In this document: positions 1 to 6,101 of the stretch, piece after piece
How the letters are laid out: each line of letters opens with the position of its first letter
How positions within the stretch are numbered: position 1 is the first letter of the stretch
From: Armatimonadota bacterium
GTDB lineage: Bacteria > Armatimonadota > Armatimonadia > Armatimonadales > Armatimonadaceae
Reading direction: 5' to 3'
NCBI GenBank assembly: GCA_014379275.1
Contig: JACMMA010000421.1
Location: forward strand, 1-7,460
Length of the DNA stretch: 7,460 nucleotides
Notes under the pieces: model-generated
The model's input: the letters and a program-made list of their open reading frames with translations, nothing else
The model's database searches: none
Told to the model about the DNA's origin: nothing
Position numbers and translations under genes: made by a program

Positions 1-341
1 ATGGACAGCACGTCGTTCGGCGTCATCAGATCAACGATCTGCGACACGGCACGCTTCACGTAATCCAGCGGCTCGCCTTCCATGGAGCCGGAACGATCCA
101 GCACCAACGACAGATTGACTGGTAATCGTGTGCCTTGCATTCCGGCGGGCGAATAACTCCCGTTACCGACCGTGATCTCGGTCAGAACGTATTGCCGGGA
201 CCGCTCCCCAGAGTGGGCGGCGCGGCTTCCGACTTTGACACGGAGCGACACCCCGCCCGTACCGTGTACGCCCGGCACGGGCTCGCTGACATACCCCTGC
301 ATTGTTGCCGCGCCGACGGCGCGAGTGACTTCGTTTATCAT
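1..341 (-). CDS. VWA-domain protein, N-terminal part (runs off left edge)
   Basis: The reverse strand reads 113 codons from ATG 341-339 to the window edge with no stop. Around residues 73-87 it shows the beginning of a von Willebrand factor A domain: a hydrophobic strand NLSLVLDRSGSM containing the metal-binding MIDAS motif DxSxS (D82, S84, S86), followed by a helix like those of bacterial VWA proteins (EPLDYVKRAVSQIVDLM) and then TPNDVLS. The first ~70 residues are a short beta-rich lead with no signal peptide. The start is inferred: ATG 341 is the first ATG after an in-frame TAA at 407-405. Its ribosome site is weak (a GGA about 12 nt upstream), and ATG 302 is an alternative. It is last in a minus-strand series behind two FHA genes, a pairing common in phosphothreonine-signalling clusters. 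The rest of the protein and its exact role are not visible. Confidence 0.85.
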   Translation of the reverse strand, partial: MINEVTRAVGAATMQGYVSEPVPGVHGTGGVSLRVKVGSRAAHSGERSRQYVLTEITVGNGSYSPAGMQGTRLPVNLSLVLDRSGSMEGEPLDYVKRAVSQIVDLMTPNDVLS

Positions 342-365
342 ATGTTTGTATTTCCGAATAATCCG

Positions 366-448
366 GGTTTTCGCCCCCCGACCCCCAATTCTGGGGGAGC
401 CGGATTACCTCCGGCTCCCCCAGAATTGGGGGTCGGGGGGCGAAAACC
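366..448. repeat. BIME-like element: 38-bp perfect inverted repeat
   Basis: Positions 366-403 and 411-448 are perfect reverse complements (38 bp) around the 7-nt loop ATTACCT. Each arm also contains its own small hairpin: CCCCCA (382-387) with TGGGGG (392-397), and CCCCCA (417-422) with TGGGGG (427-432). The element therefore looks like two REP units in head-to-head orientation. It fills most of the 116-bp gap between the double-FHA gene and the VWA gene. There is no T-tract on either side, so it is not a standard terminator. It could still affect mRNA stability or expression of the VWA gene. Family membership is inferred from structure only. Confidence 0.85.
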
Positions 449-457
449 ACGGAAACT

Positions 458-1858
458 TCACTCTAACCGTAGCGATGTCCCGCCGATCACGACGGTGTCT
501 CCAGGCACGAGCGACTGACGCGTGATCCGTTGGCCGTTGACGAACGTCCCGTTTGTCGAACCGGCGTCCTCGATCGCCACCGACAAGGCTTCCTGGACGA
601 TACGTGCGTGACGCCGCGACGCCGAGGTGTCTTGCGAGATGGAAATATCCACGCTCGGGTCGCGCCCGATGATCGAGCCGGAACGTGCGGGAAAAATCTG
701 CCCAGTGTGGGGACCGGAAACGACCACCAGTTTATAGCCGTCACTCTGTTTCGTGGGAGCGAACGGGTTCCCCGGACTCACCGCCGCGCCGCCACCGGAC
801 GGCGACGTTTGTGCGGAGCCGAACCCCCCGGTGAGCGGGGGCAGGGACGAGGAACCGGGAATCGGCGCGGGTGACCCCGCCTTCGGAACCCGGCCATCCT
901 TCGCCACTGCCGTGCGCTCTTTTGTAAATCGCTCAAAGAACAGGAGTGTTTTGTTGCCGATCCTGATCGTGTCGCCGCCACGGATCGGAATATCCTCGCC
1001 GCCCTGCGCTTTTCGCTCGTTGACGGACACCGTTCCCGGCTGTCCCGAAACGTCGCGCAGGACGTAGCCGCCGTTCGGTGCCGCGACGACCACCGCGTGA
1101 TTTTTTGCGACACTCATATCCCCGAACAAGCCGATGTCGGAAAGTTCGGACCGCCCGATGGTGGTTTGCTCTTTGTCAATCAGAACCTCGCGCCCTTCGT
1201 TCTTGCCGAGCACGATGCGTACCCATGCTTCCTTCAAAAGTTGTTGTACCAGGCCGATGAACAGCCCGATCAGGCCCCCGGTAATGACGAAGCCGAGCAA
1301 ACGCGAAACCACCGCCGGTCGCGGCACGAACGCGAACAGATAGACCGCCGCTTCGAACACGGTGCCGCCGACAAGTCCGCCGATGAAACCGCCGATCACG
1401 CCGTTGCGGATCGTGCGCCCGGACCATTTACGGATACCATCCGCGCACCCGGCGAGCGCCCCGATGAACGCCCATCCGAGAGCACGGGCGAGCGTATTGA
1501 GAAGGAATTGGAAAGAATTGGTGACGTTCTCGACGTGCAACAAGGAGTAAAACGGGATGCCGAAATTGATGCCGACGAATCCGGCGGCGGCTCCGATCAG
1601 TACCCCGTATCCGGTAATCCGCAACCACTGCGCCTGCATCCCGGTCGCGATCATGTCGGCGAGACCGAGCATCAGCCCGATCATCGCGCCGAAGAAAGTA
1701 CAGATGAGGGCCTGCTGACTCGCCTGCTCTGTGGTCAATGCCCCCCCGGTATCCGGGAGACGAATCAGACCGGACATATCGGACAGCAACCACGTCAGTA
1801 TCCCCGCGGTGATTCCCGCAAGCGTTAATAATAGGATCCGTCCGGTTACATTAGTCAT
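458..1858 (-). CDS. Membrane protein with two FHA domains
   Basis: A 466-residue protein. The N-terminal ~208 residues contain about six hydrophobic segments (roughly 7-27, 48-72, 80-100, 118-140, 152-178, 184-208), rich in glycine-zipper patterns such as GGFIGGLVGG. A first FHA domain follows at about 213-310, with IGRS (234-237), the stretch DIGLFGDMSVAKNHA and H254. The usual NGT loop is replaced by SGQPGT (271-276). A proline/glycine/serine linker covers about 315-372. A second, canonical FHA domain occupies 375-466, with GRD (398-400), SRRH (414-417) and STNGTFVNG (434-442). FHA domains bind phosphothreonine peptides, so this is probably a membrane-bound adaptor for a Ser/Thr kinase, with both FHA domains in the cytosol. 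ATG 1858 is preceded by GAAGG at about 9 nt spacing. It lies 165 bp downstream of the other FHA gene and upstream of the VWA gene. Its partner kinase is not in the window. Confidence 0.93.
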   Translation of the reverse strand: MTNVTGRILLLTLAGITAGILTWLLSDMSGLIRLPDTGGALTTEQASQQALICTFFGAMIGLMLGLADMIATGMQAQWLRITGYGVLIGAAAGFVGINFGIPFYSLLHVENVTNSFQFLLNTLARALGWAFIGALAGCADGIRKWSGRTIRNGVIGGFIGGLVGGTVFEAAVYLFAFVPRPAVVSRLLGFVITGGLIGLFIGLVQQLLKEAWVRIVLGKNEGREVLIDKEQTTIGRSELSDIGLFGDMSVAKNHAVVVAAPNGGYVLRDVSGQPGTVSVNERKAQGGEDIPIRGGDTIRIGNKTLLFFERFTKERTAVAKDGRVPKAGSPAPIPGSSSLPPLTGGFGSAQTSPSGGGAAVSPGNPFAPTKQSDGYKLVVVSGPHTGQIFPARSGSIIGRDPSVDISISQDTSASRRHARIVQEALSVAIEDAGSTNGTFVNGQRITRQSLVPGDTVVIGGTSLRLE

Positions 1859-1876
1859 TTGCTAGAACCTTCGTCG

Positions 1877-1936
1877 CGTTCGGTCAGCGGTTTACCTACA
1901 GGCGTCGGCGTGATCGATCACCGAACGTGACCGCTG
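1877..1936. other. Overlapping inverted repeats in the spacer between the two FHA genes
   Basis: The 165-bp spacer (1859-2023) holds no gene. It contains a perfect 12-bp palindrome, GTGATCGATCAC (1910-1921), and two inverted-repeat pairs that cannot all form together: CGTTCGG (1877-1883) with CCGAACG (1921-1927), and CAGCGGT (1885-1891) with ACCGCTG (1930-1936). This could be an operator, a leader structure for the downstream double-FHA gene, or chance. I see no clear -35/-10 pair and no T-tract. Confidence 0.3.
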
Positions 1937-2023
1937 GGCCATGCCATGGGGTCGGTTTCAACCGAGGATCGTGAACCACCCGCACATCTAATCTACCCAA
2001 CAACCCGATGCCCTATCAGCCCG

Positions 2024-3406
2024 CTACGCTTCGAAGCGAAACCGCGCCTTGCCGATCTGGATCACATCGCCGCTGGTGAGTGCGAATCGGTCCTCGATCT
2101 TGCGGCTGTTGACGAATGTCCCGTTCTGCGAGGCTTCGTCCATCAGGTCCCAACCCGGGCCGTTCGGCACGATCATCGCGTGACGGCGCGAGACCGCGGT
2201 ATCGGATGCCAGCGGGATCGTGGTCGTCGCGTCGCGCCCGATGGTCAACCGGCTTTCGGTGTCGGATTGCAGCGCGATCGTTCGCCCCGCATACTCTCCC
2301 GAAAGCCCGATGAGGCGCGGTCCGGCAAACGACGTATCCCGGTCGGGGGCGACGCGCCCGGTTGACGCGCCTGCTTGCGGCAGTTCCGCGAGCGAAGGGA
2401 GCGGCGCCTGTACGACGTTCGGCCCGGAGGAGCGCAAACCGGCGTGCGGCGATCCGGGAATGCCGGCATTGGGGGAGTCCACCCCGAGCTTTTGCAGACT
2501 CTCGGCGAACGCTTCGCGCGGCGTCATGCCGCGTTCTTTCAGATAGCGCAACCCCCAGAAGAAAAGACCGGCGAGAATAGCGATGCCGAAAATACCGGAC
2601 GCCCAATCGTTCTTCGTCTCCGGTTTCGACTCGCCGGTGTTGACGATGATCGTCGCCGGGGCGCCTGCCACACTCCCGGATGGCTCCGGGGAGGGGGACG
2701 CCGGGGTCACGGTTTGCACGTCCACCGGCAAGGTGAGCGTGATCACCTGCGGCTTGCCGCCGACGACCGGCGCGATGATCACCGTCTGCTTCACGACATC
2801 GTCGCCGGAGGTCGCGTAGCCGACCGCCTGTGCTCTGCCGAGAGCGATGTTTTCGAAGCGCACCGAACCGTTGTCGTTCGTACTCAAGCCGTACTGTAGC
2901 GGTTCACCCTTGCCGGCTGTCAGACGAACGACGCCCCGCGCGGCGGGCTGACCGTTCTTGGACTTCAGTTCGATAATCACGGCCTGCAACTGGTCGAACG
3001 CGTCCGCCTTGATCTGTACCTTGCTGTTGTTCTTGATCTGTCCCACCGAACGCGTCGCGACCAGACCGTTCACTTCGTCCAGGATCTCGATGCCGTCGAT
3101 GTCGGAAGTCACTTCGACCGGGAGCGTATTCTGCCCCGGCTTGATCTCGATGCCCTCGCCCTTTCTGCCGTTCTTGACCGGGTAGCACAGATACGAACCG
3201 GGGCGGCTGAAGACCAGCGTGAACTTGATGATTTTCGCGGGTTTTGCGGCACCATTCTTCGCCGGTCCGGGGGGCGACGCTGGCTTCTGCGCGCCAACCG
3301 GTCCGCACAGCAATGCGCCGACCAGAAGCATCGGAACCGCCATCCGCGCCGCGGAAATCGTGCGACGGACGCCCCCGAGGAAACATTTATACCGAGACAA
3401 CATCAT
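2024..3406 (-). CDS. Exported single-span membrane protein with C-terminal FHA domain
   Basis: A 460-residue protein from ATG 3406. A long basic N-terminus leads into a signal peptide (MAVPMLLVGALLCGPVGA, about residues 22-39). Next come a Pro/Ala linker, a beta-rich region at about 58-225 that ends in a stretch like carboxypeptidase-regulatory or Ig-like folds (GVVRLTAGKG... STNDNGSVRFENIALGRA), a Pro/Ser linker, one transmembrane helix at about 271-289, and a canonical FHA domain at about 366-460 (IGRD 389-392, SRRH 406-409, QNGTFVN 427-433). The predicted topology puts the beta domain outside the membrane and the phosphothreonine-binding domain in the cytosol. The start is chosen because ATG 3406 overlaps the nnr stop TGA as ATGA. 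An in-frame TTG at 3430 would add 8 residues, and an internal Met at 3343 would give a shorter signal peptide. The ligand of the outer domain is unknown. Confidence 0.92.
   Translation of the reverse strand: MMLSRYKCFLGGVRRTISAARMAVPMLLVGALLCGPVGAQKPASPPGPAKNGAAKPAKIIKFTLVFSRPGSYLCYPVKNGRKGEGIEIKPGQNTLPVEVTSDIDGIEILDEVNGLVATRSVGQIKNNSKVQIKADAFDQLQAVIIELKSKNGQPAARGVVRLTAGKGEPLQYGLSTNDNGSVRFENIALGRAQAVGYATSGDDVVKQTVIIAPVVGGKPQVITLTLPVDVQTVTPASPSPEPSGSVAGAPATIIVNTGESKPETKNDWASGIFGIAILAGLFFWGLRYLKERGMTPREAFAESLQKLGVDSPNAGIPGSPHAGLRSSGPNVVQAPLPSLAELPQAGASTGRVAPDRDTSFAGPRLIGLSGEYAGRTIALQSDTESRLTIGRDATTTIPLASDTAVSRRHAMIVPNGPGWDLMDEASQNGTFVNSRKIEDRFALTSGDVIQIGKARFRFEA
3403..3406 (-). promoter_or_regulatory. 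ATGA stop-start overlap (translational coupling)
   Basis: On the minus strand the nnr stop TGA (3405-3403) shares bases with ATG (3406-3404) of the FHA gene. An AGGAAG lies about 12 nt upstream, inside the nnr coding sequence. This layout is typical of translational coupling and favours the 3406 start. Confidence 0.7.
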
Positions 3407-5028
3407 TCGTGATTCAAACTTCCTGTCCAACCCTCATTCTGTAATATACGGCGCGCTTCGGGCAAAGCGTCCCGTATTTCTGTAGCAATTGTACCGACTG
3501 CGCCCTGTTTTTTCTCGCAGATCTCGCCCGCGAGTGCGTGGAGGAGCGCGCCGATCCGGGCGGCATCGGGCGCGGAAAGCGTGTTCTCTCGGTCCGCGAG
3601 CAAGGCAGCCAGAACACCGGTCAACACGTCGCCACTTCCGGCGGTGGCCAGAGAAACGCTGCCGTGCCGGTTGATATACAGATGATCGGCGTTTTCATAC
3701 GTCGCAATCAGGGTGCTTGCCCCTTTAAGAAGCACCGTCGCCCTATACTTTTGCGCCGCCTCGCGGGCTGCTTCCGCCCGCTCCGCCTGTATCATTCGCG
3801 TTTCCTTGTTCAAAAGCCTTCCCGCCTCGCCGGGGTGTGGTGTCAGCAGGGTGTTCGCACCCGTCCGATGCGCGAAAACGTCTTCCCCGGCTTGCGCGAG
3901 GGCGTTCAATCCGTCGGCGTCGATGACCAGTGGCTTTTGTGCGGAAAGCTGGCTAACAAACGTTCGGACGAACGAGTTGGTTACTGTGTTCCCGCCCATG
4001 CCGGGTCCGAGTGCTACGGCATCGCATTTCTCGGCGAGGCGCAGAACCTTTTCCAGTGCGCCGTCCCCGCCGTGCGACCGTTCGGGCGTTTCCGGCAGGG
4101 CGTGCAACACCAGTTCCGGCGCGAGAACCGCCGCCGTATCGAGGACGCTCGCGGGCAGGGCGAGATGCACCAGACCCGCCCCGGCGCGGAGTGCGGAAAG
4201 TCCCGTCAGTGTCGCCGCGCCCGCCATTCCCGCCGCGCCCGCGATCACCAGAACCGTCCCGAACCGCCCCTTGTTGGCGTCGCGGCTTTGCACGCGGGGC
4301 GGTATTTTCGAACGCACCCAGGCGGGCGTTGTCAGGGTTGCCGTCGCCGTTTCGCGCAGAACATCGGCGGGGATGCCGACCGACGCGACCGTGACCTGCC
4401 CGGTATAGGTCGCGCCGGGATAAAAAAGCAAGCCGCGTTTCAGCCCGGCAAGGGTCACCGTGCGGTGCGCCAGAAACGCTTCCGCGCCGCCATCCTCCCC
4501 GGTATCGGCGTGTATGCCGCTGGGAATATCGCACGCGATCCGGCGCTTCCCGTGCGCGTTGCTCAAACCGATGACGCGTGCCAGCAGACCCTCTAGCGGC
4601 GGGCGGAACCCCGTGCCGACGATGCAGTCCACGAGGAGATCCGAATGGCGGATCGCGTCGCACATCCCGATGATGTTTTTTTCGCCGAGCACGGCGCTGA
4701 CGTCGATACGCAACCGGAAGAACGCGGAAAAATGCGTTTGTGCGTCGCCGCGCAGATCGTCCGCCGTGCAACCGATCAGGAAGACGCGCAGGCGCACCCC
4801 AGCGTTGTGCAGATACCGCGCCGCGACAAAGCCGTCCCCGCCGTTGTTGCCCTTTCCGCAAAGGATCGTGACCGTCCTGCCGCGAACGTCGCCGCCGCCG
4901 AGTTCCTCGAAGCAAGCGTTCGCGAGCGCGATCCCCGCCGCCTCCATCATGCAGACGCCCGGGATGCCGTACTCCTCGATTGTGCGGCGATCACACTCGC
5001 GCATTTCGCCCGCGGTGAAAACGTTCAT
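3403..5028 (-). CDS. nnr: Bifunctional NAD(P)H-hydrate epimerase / ADP-dependent NAD(P)H-hydrate dehydratase
   Basis: A 541-residue protein with the two YjeF domains in the usual order. The N-terminal epimerase (about 1-225) has GKGNNGGDGFVAAR (58-71), LVDCIVGTGF (132-141, D134 in the catalytic position) and CDIPSG (166-171). The C-terminal dehydratase (about 245-530) has NKGRFGTVLVIAG (252-264), ALGPGMGG (339-346), DADGLNAL (370-377), TPHPGE (396-401), LLKGA (433-437) and TAGSGDVLTG (462-471, catalytic D467). Together these activities repair hydrated NADH/NADPH: the epimerase interconverts R and S forms, and the dehydratase restores the cofactor using ADP. The length fits the fused bacterial form and all key motifs are present, so it should be active. 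ATG 5028 starts the typical lead MNVFTAGEMRECD, but no good Shine-Dalgarno precedes it. An IS sits 66 bp upstream, and the gene overlaps the following FHA gene. Confidence 0.96.
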   Translation of the reverse strand: MNVFTAGEMRECDRRTIEEYGIPGVCMMEAAGIALANACFEELGGGDVRGRTVTILCGKGNNGGDGFVAARYLHNAGVRLRVFLIGCTADDLRGDAQTHFSAFFRLRIDVSAVLGEKNIIGMCDAIRHSDLLVDCIVGTGFRPPLEGLLARVIGLSNAHGKRRIACDIPSGIHADTGEDGGAEAFLAHRTVTLAGLKRGLLFYPGATYTGQVTVASVGIPADVLRETATATLTTPAWVRSKIPPRVQSRDANKGRFGTVLVIAGAAGMAGAATLTGLSALRAGAGLVHLALPASVLDTAAVLAPELVLHALPETPERSHGGDGALEKVLRLAEKCDAVALGPGMGGNTVTNSFVRTFVSQLSAQKPLVIDADGLNALAQAGEDVFAHRTGANTLLTPHPGEAGRLLNKETRMIQAERAEAAREAAQKYRATVLLKGASTLIATYENADHLYINRHGSVSLATAGSGDVLTGVLAALLADRENTLSAPDAARIGALLHALAGEICEKKQGAVGTIATEIRDALPEARRILQNEGWTGSLNHE

Positions 5029-5088
5029 GTCGTGTTAGGATACCCGATGTTACGCCGACGTCGTATAGGAAAACCAGAAGAGCGGAAC

Positions 5089-5094
5089 TAGGTA
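5089..5094. repeat. Target site duplication, left copy (TAGGTA)
   Basis: TAGGTA directly precedes the left IS end and is repeated directly after the right end (6072-6077). Because TA borders both ends, the boundary is ambiguous: longer inverted repeats with a shorter duplication (AGGT or GG) also fit. I prefer 6 bp because it leaves element ends beginning with AC, which I recall as usual for IS982. Confidence 0.75.
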
Positions 5095-5112
5095 ACGTGA
5101 ATTCGGGTTAAG
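5095..5112 (+). repeat. IS982 left terminal inverted repeat
   Basis: 18 bp identical to the reverse complement of 6054-6071. It extends to 20 bp if the flanking TA on each side is counted. Confidence 0.9.
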
Positions 5113-5114
5113 AC

Positions 5115-5163
5115 AGGCTTTTCGATAAACTGGAGTTACCACACTTCACTTATCGGAAAGCCT
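5115..5163 (+). promoter_or_regulatory. Leader hairpin burying the transposase ribosome binding site
   Basis: AGGCTTTTCGATAA (5115-5128) pairs with TTATCGGAAAGCCT (5150-5163): 14 bp with one T-G wobble and a 21-nt loop. The only Shine-Dalgarno-like sequence, GGAAAG (5155-5160), lies inside the stem, 10 nt (counted from GGA) before the transposase ATG at 5168. Transcripts entering from outside would include the whole stem and so be poorly translated, a known protective device in other IS families. The second IS at the right edge has an equivalent stem. Confidence 0.55.
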
Positions 5164-5167
5164 ATCC

Positions 5168-6058
5168 ATGTCCATTTTACAAGACGACGCACTTCTTGCA
5201 CTGTTCTGCTCGGTGGATGATTATTGCCGGACTCCGTTATCACCACGCGATCAACGCTTATTGTCTGGTAAAAGCCAGCGTAACCGCGCCCGCTCCTTAT
5301 CCAAGAGCGAAATCATCACCCTCCTGGTTGCCTTTCATCTGAGCAAGTTCCGCGACTTCAAAGCCTTCTATCTCGGGTTCGTCTGTCTCCACTGGCGTGG
5401 CGCGTTCCCGAAACTGGTTAGCTATAGTCGCTTCATCGAATACATCCCCTCGGCACTCTTGTCACTCTTTTCCTACTTGCGCTCACTCTTCGGCAAATGC
5501 ACCGGCATCACTTTCGCGGACTCTACCGCCCTTGCTGTCTGCGAGAACCCGCGCATCGAGCAGCATAGAGTTTTTCAGGGCACCGCCAGACGTGGGAAAA
5601 CGAGCACGGGTTGGTTCTTCGGCTTCAAGCTACATCTGCTCGTCAACGACTGCGGCGAACTGCTCAACGTCACCCTCACGGCAGCAAATAAAGATGATCG
5701 CAAGCCGCTCCCCGATCTACTGGCGGGTGTATTCGGGAAGTTGATCGCGGATAAAGGCTACCTGTCACGGCACCTGTCCGAATCTCTGCGCGAACAAGGC
5801 GTTGAGATGGTCACGAAGGTACGTAAGAACATGGAGCAGCCGCGATTAACGGTCATGAATGCTTTCTTGCTTCGCAAGAGGGCGATAATTGAGTCTGTTA
5901 TCGACCAACCCAAGAACATTTCCCAGGTAGAGCATACGAGACACCGCGCTTTCACGGGCTTCCTTTGGAACCTGGCTGCCGCCCTGATTGCTTACTGCCA
6001 TCAGCCCAAGAAGCCATCGCTGAACTTACCAAAGTCAGGGACACCCCAGATCGCTTAA
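5168..6058 (+). CDS. IS982-family transposase
   Basis: A 296-residue DDE transposase of normal family length. The N-terminal part has LSKSEIITLLVAFHLSKFRDFKAF (44-67), the recognisable IS982 helical region. The catalytic core shows FADST (D118), STGWFFGFKLHLLVND (146-161), IADKGYLS (D195) and LRKRAIIESV (E242), with the typical tail HRAFTGFLWNLAAALIAY and QPKKPSLNL. D118, D195 and E242 are the likely catalytic triad. It cuts and rejoins the ends of its own element. ATG 5168 follows GGAAAG at 10 nt, although that site lies in a hairpin. The stop TAA (6056-6058) lies inside the right terminal repeat, so the coding sequence and the element end overlap. No frameshift is visible, so it is probably functional. 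Confidence 0.95.
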   Translation: MSILQDDALLALFCSVDDYCRTPLSPRDQRLLSGKSQRNRARSLSKSEIITLLVAFHLSKFRDFKAFYLGFVCLHWRGAFPKLVSYSRFIEYIPSALLSLFSYLRSLFGKCTGITFADSTALAVCENPRIEQHRVFQGTARRGKTSTGWFFGFKLHLLVNDCGELLNVTLTAANKDDRKPLPDLLAGVFGKLIADKGYLSRHLSESLREQGVEMVTKVRKNMEQPRLTVMNAFLLRKRAIIESVIDQPKNISQVEHTRHRAFTGFLWNLAAALIAYCHQPKKPSLNLPKSGTPQIA

Positions 6059-6071
6059 CCCGAATTCACGT
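6054..6071 (-). repeat. IS982 right terminal inverted repeat
   Basis: Reverse complement of 5095-5112 with no mismatch over 18 bp. It contains the transposase stop codon. Confidence 0.9.
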
Positions 6072-6077
6072 TAGGTA
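6072..6077. repeat. Target site duplication, right copy (TAGGTA)
   Basis: Direct repeat of 5089-5094. It lies 24 bp past the stop codon of the E2-like gene. Confidence 0.75.
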
Positions 6078-6101
6078 GTGTCCGCGGTCGAATGGGCCGT
6101 G

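Larger units (their letters stand above)
5095..6071 (+). mobile_element. Complete IS982-family insertion sequence
   Basis: A 977-bp element bounded by perfect 18-bp terminal inverted repeats, ACGTGAATTCGGGTTAAG at 5095-5112 and its complement at 6054-6071. It is flanked by 6-bp direct repeats TAGGTA and carries one intact transposase gene. The size, single gene, AC termini and transposase sequence all match the IS982 family. The intact gene and duplication suggest a recent insertion. It is visibly less GC-rich than the surrounding genes. It sits between the E2-like gene and nnr, opposite to their direction, and probably interrupts their shared transcription unit. Confidence 0.93.

Noticed and set aside
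366..448. Rho-independent terminator
   Set aside because: The stem is strong, but no T-run follows it on either strand. The nested double-hairpin design fits a REP/BIME element better.
1097..1828. Plus-strand open frame of 243 codons
   Set aside because: It lies wholly antisense to the double-FHA gene. The composition is Arg/Asp/Glu-rich with no recognisable domain, as expected for a GC-rich shadow frame.
2027..2038. CGCTTCGAAGCG palindrome at the 3' end of the exported FHA gene
   Set aside because: It overlaps the last codons, which encode the conserved FHA end strand FRFEA. It is short and has no T-tract, so it is probably a coding coincidence.
3404..3430. TTG start at 3430 for the exported FHA protein
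   Set aside because: ATG 3406 gives the ATGA overlap with nnr and avoids a rarer start codon. The extra 8 residues add no feature.
3538..4596. Plus-strand open frame of 352 codons
   Set aside because: It is antisense to nnr, which has every family motif. The translation is an Arg/Gln/Gly-rich shadow without motifs.
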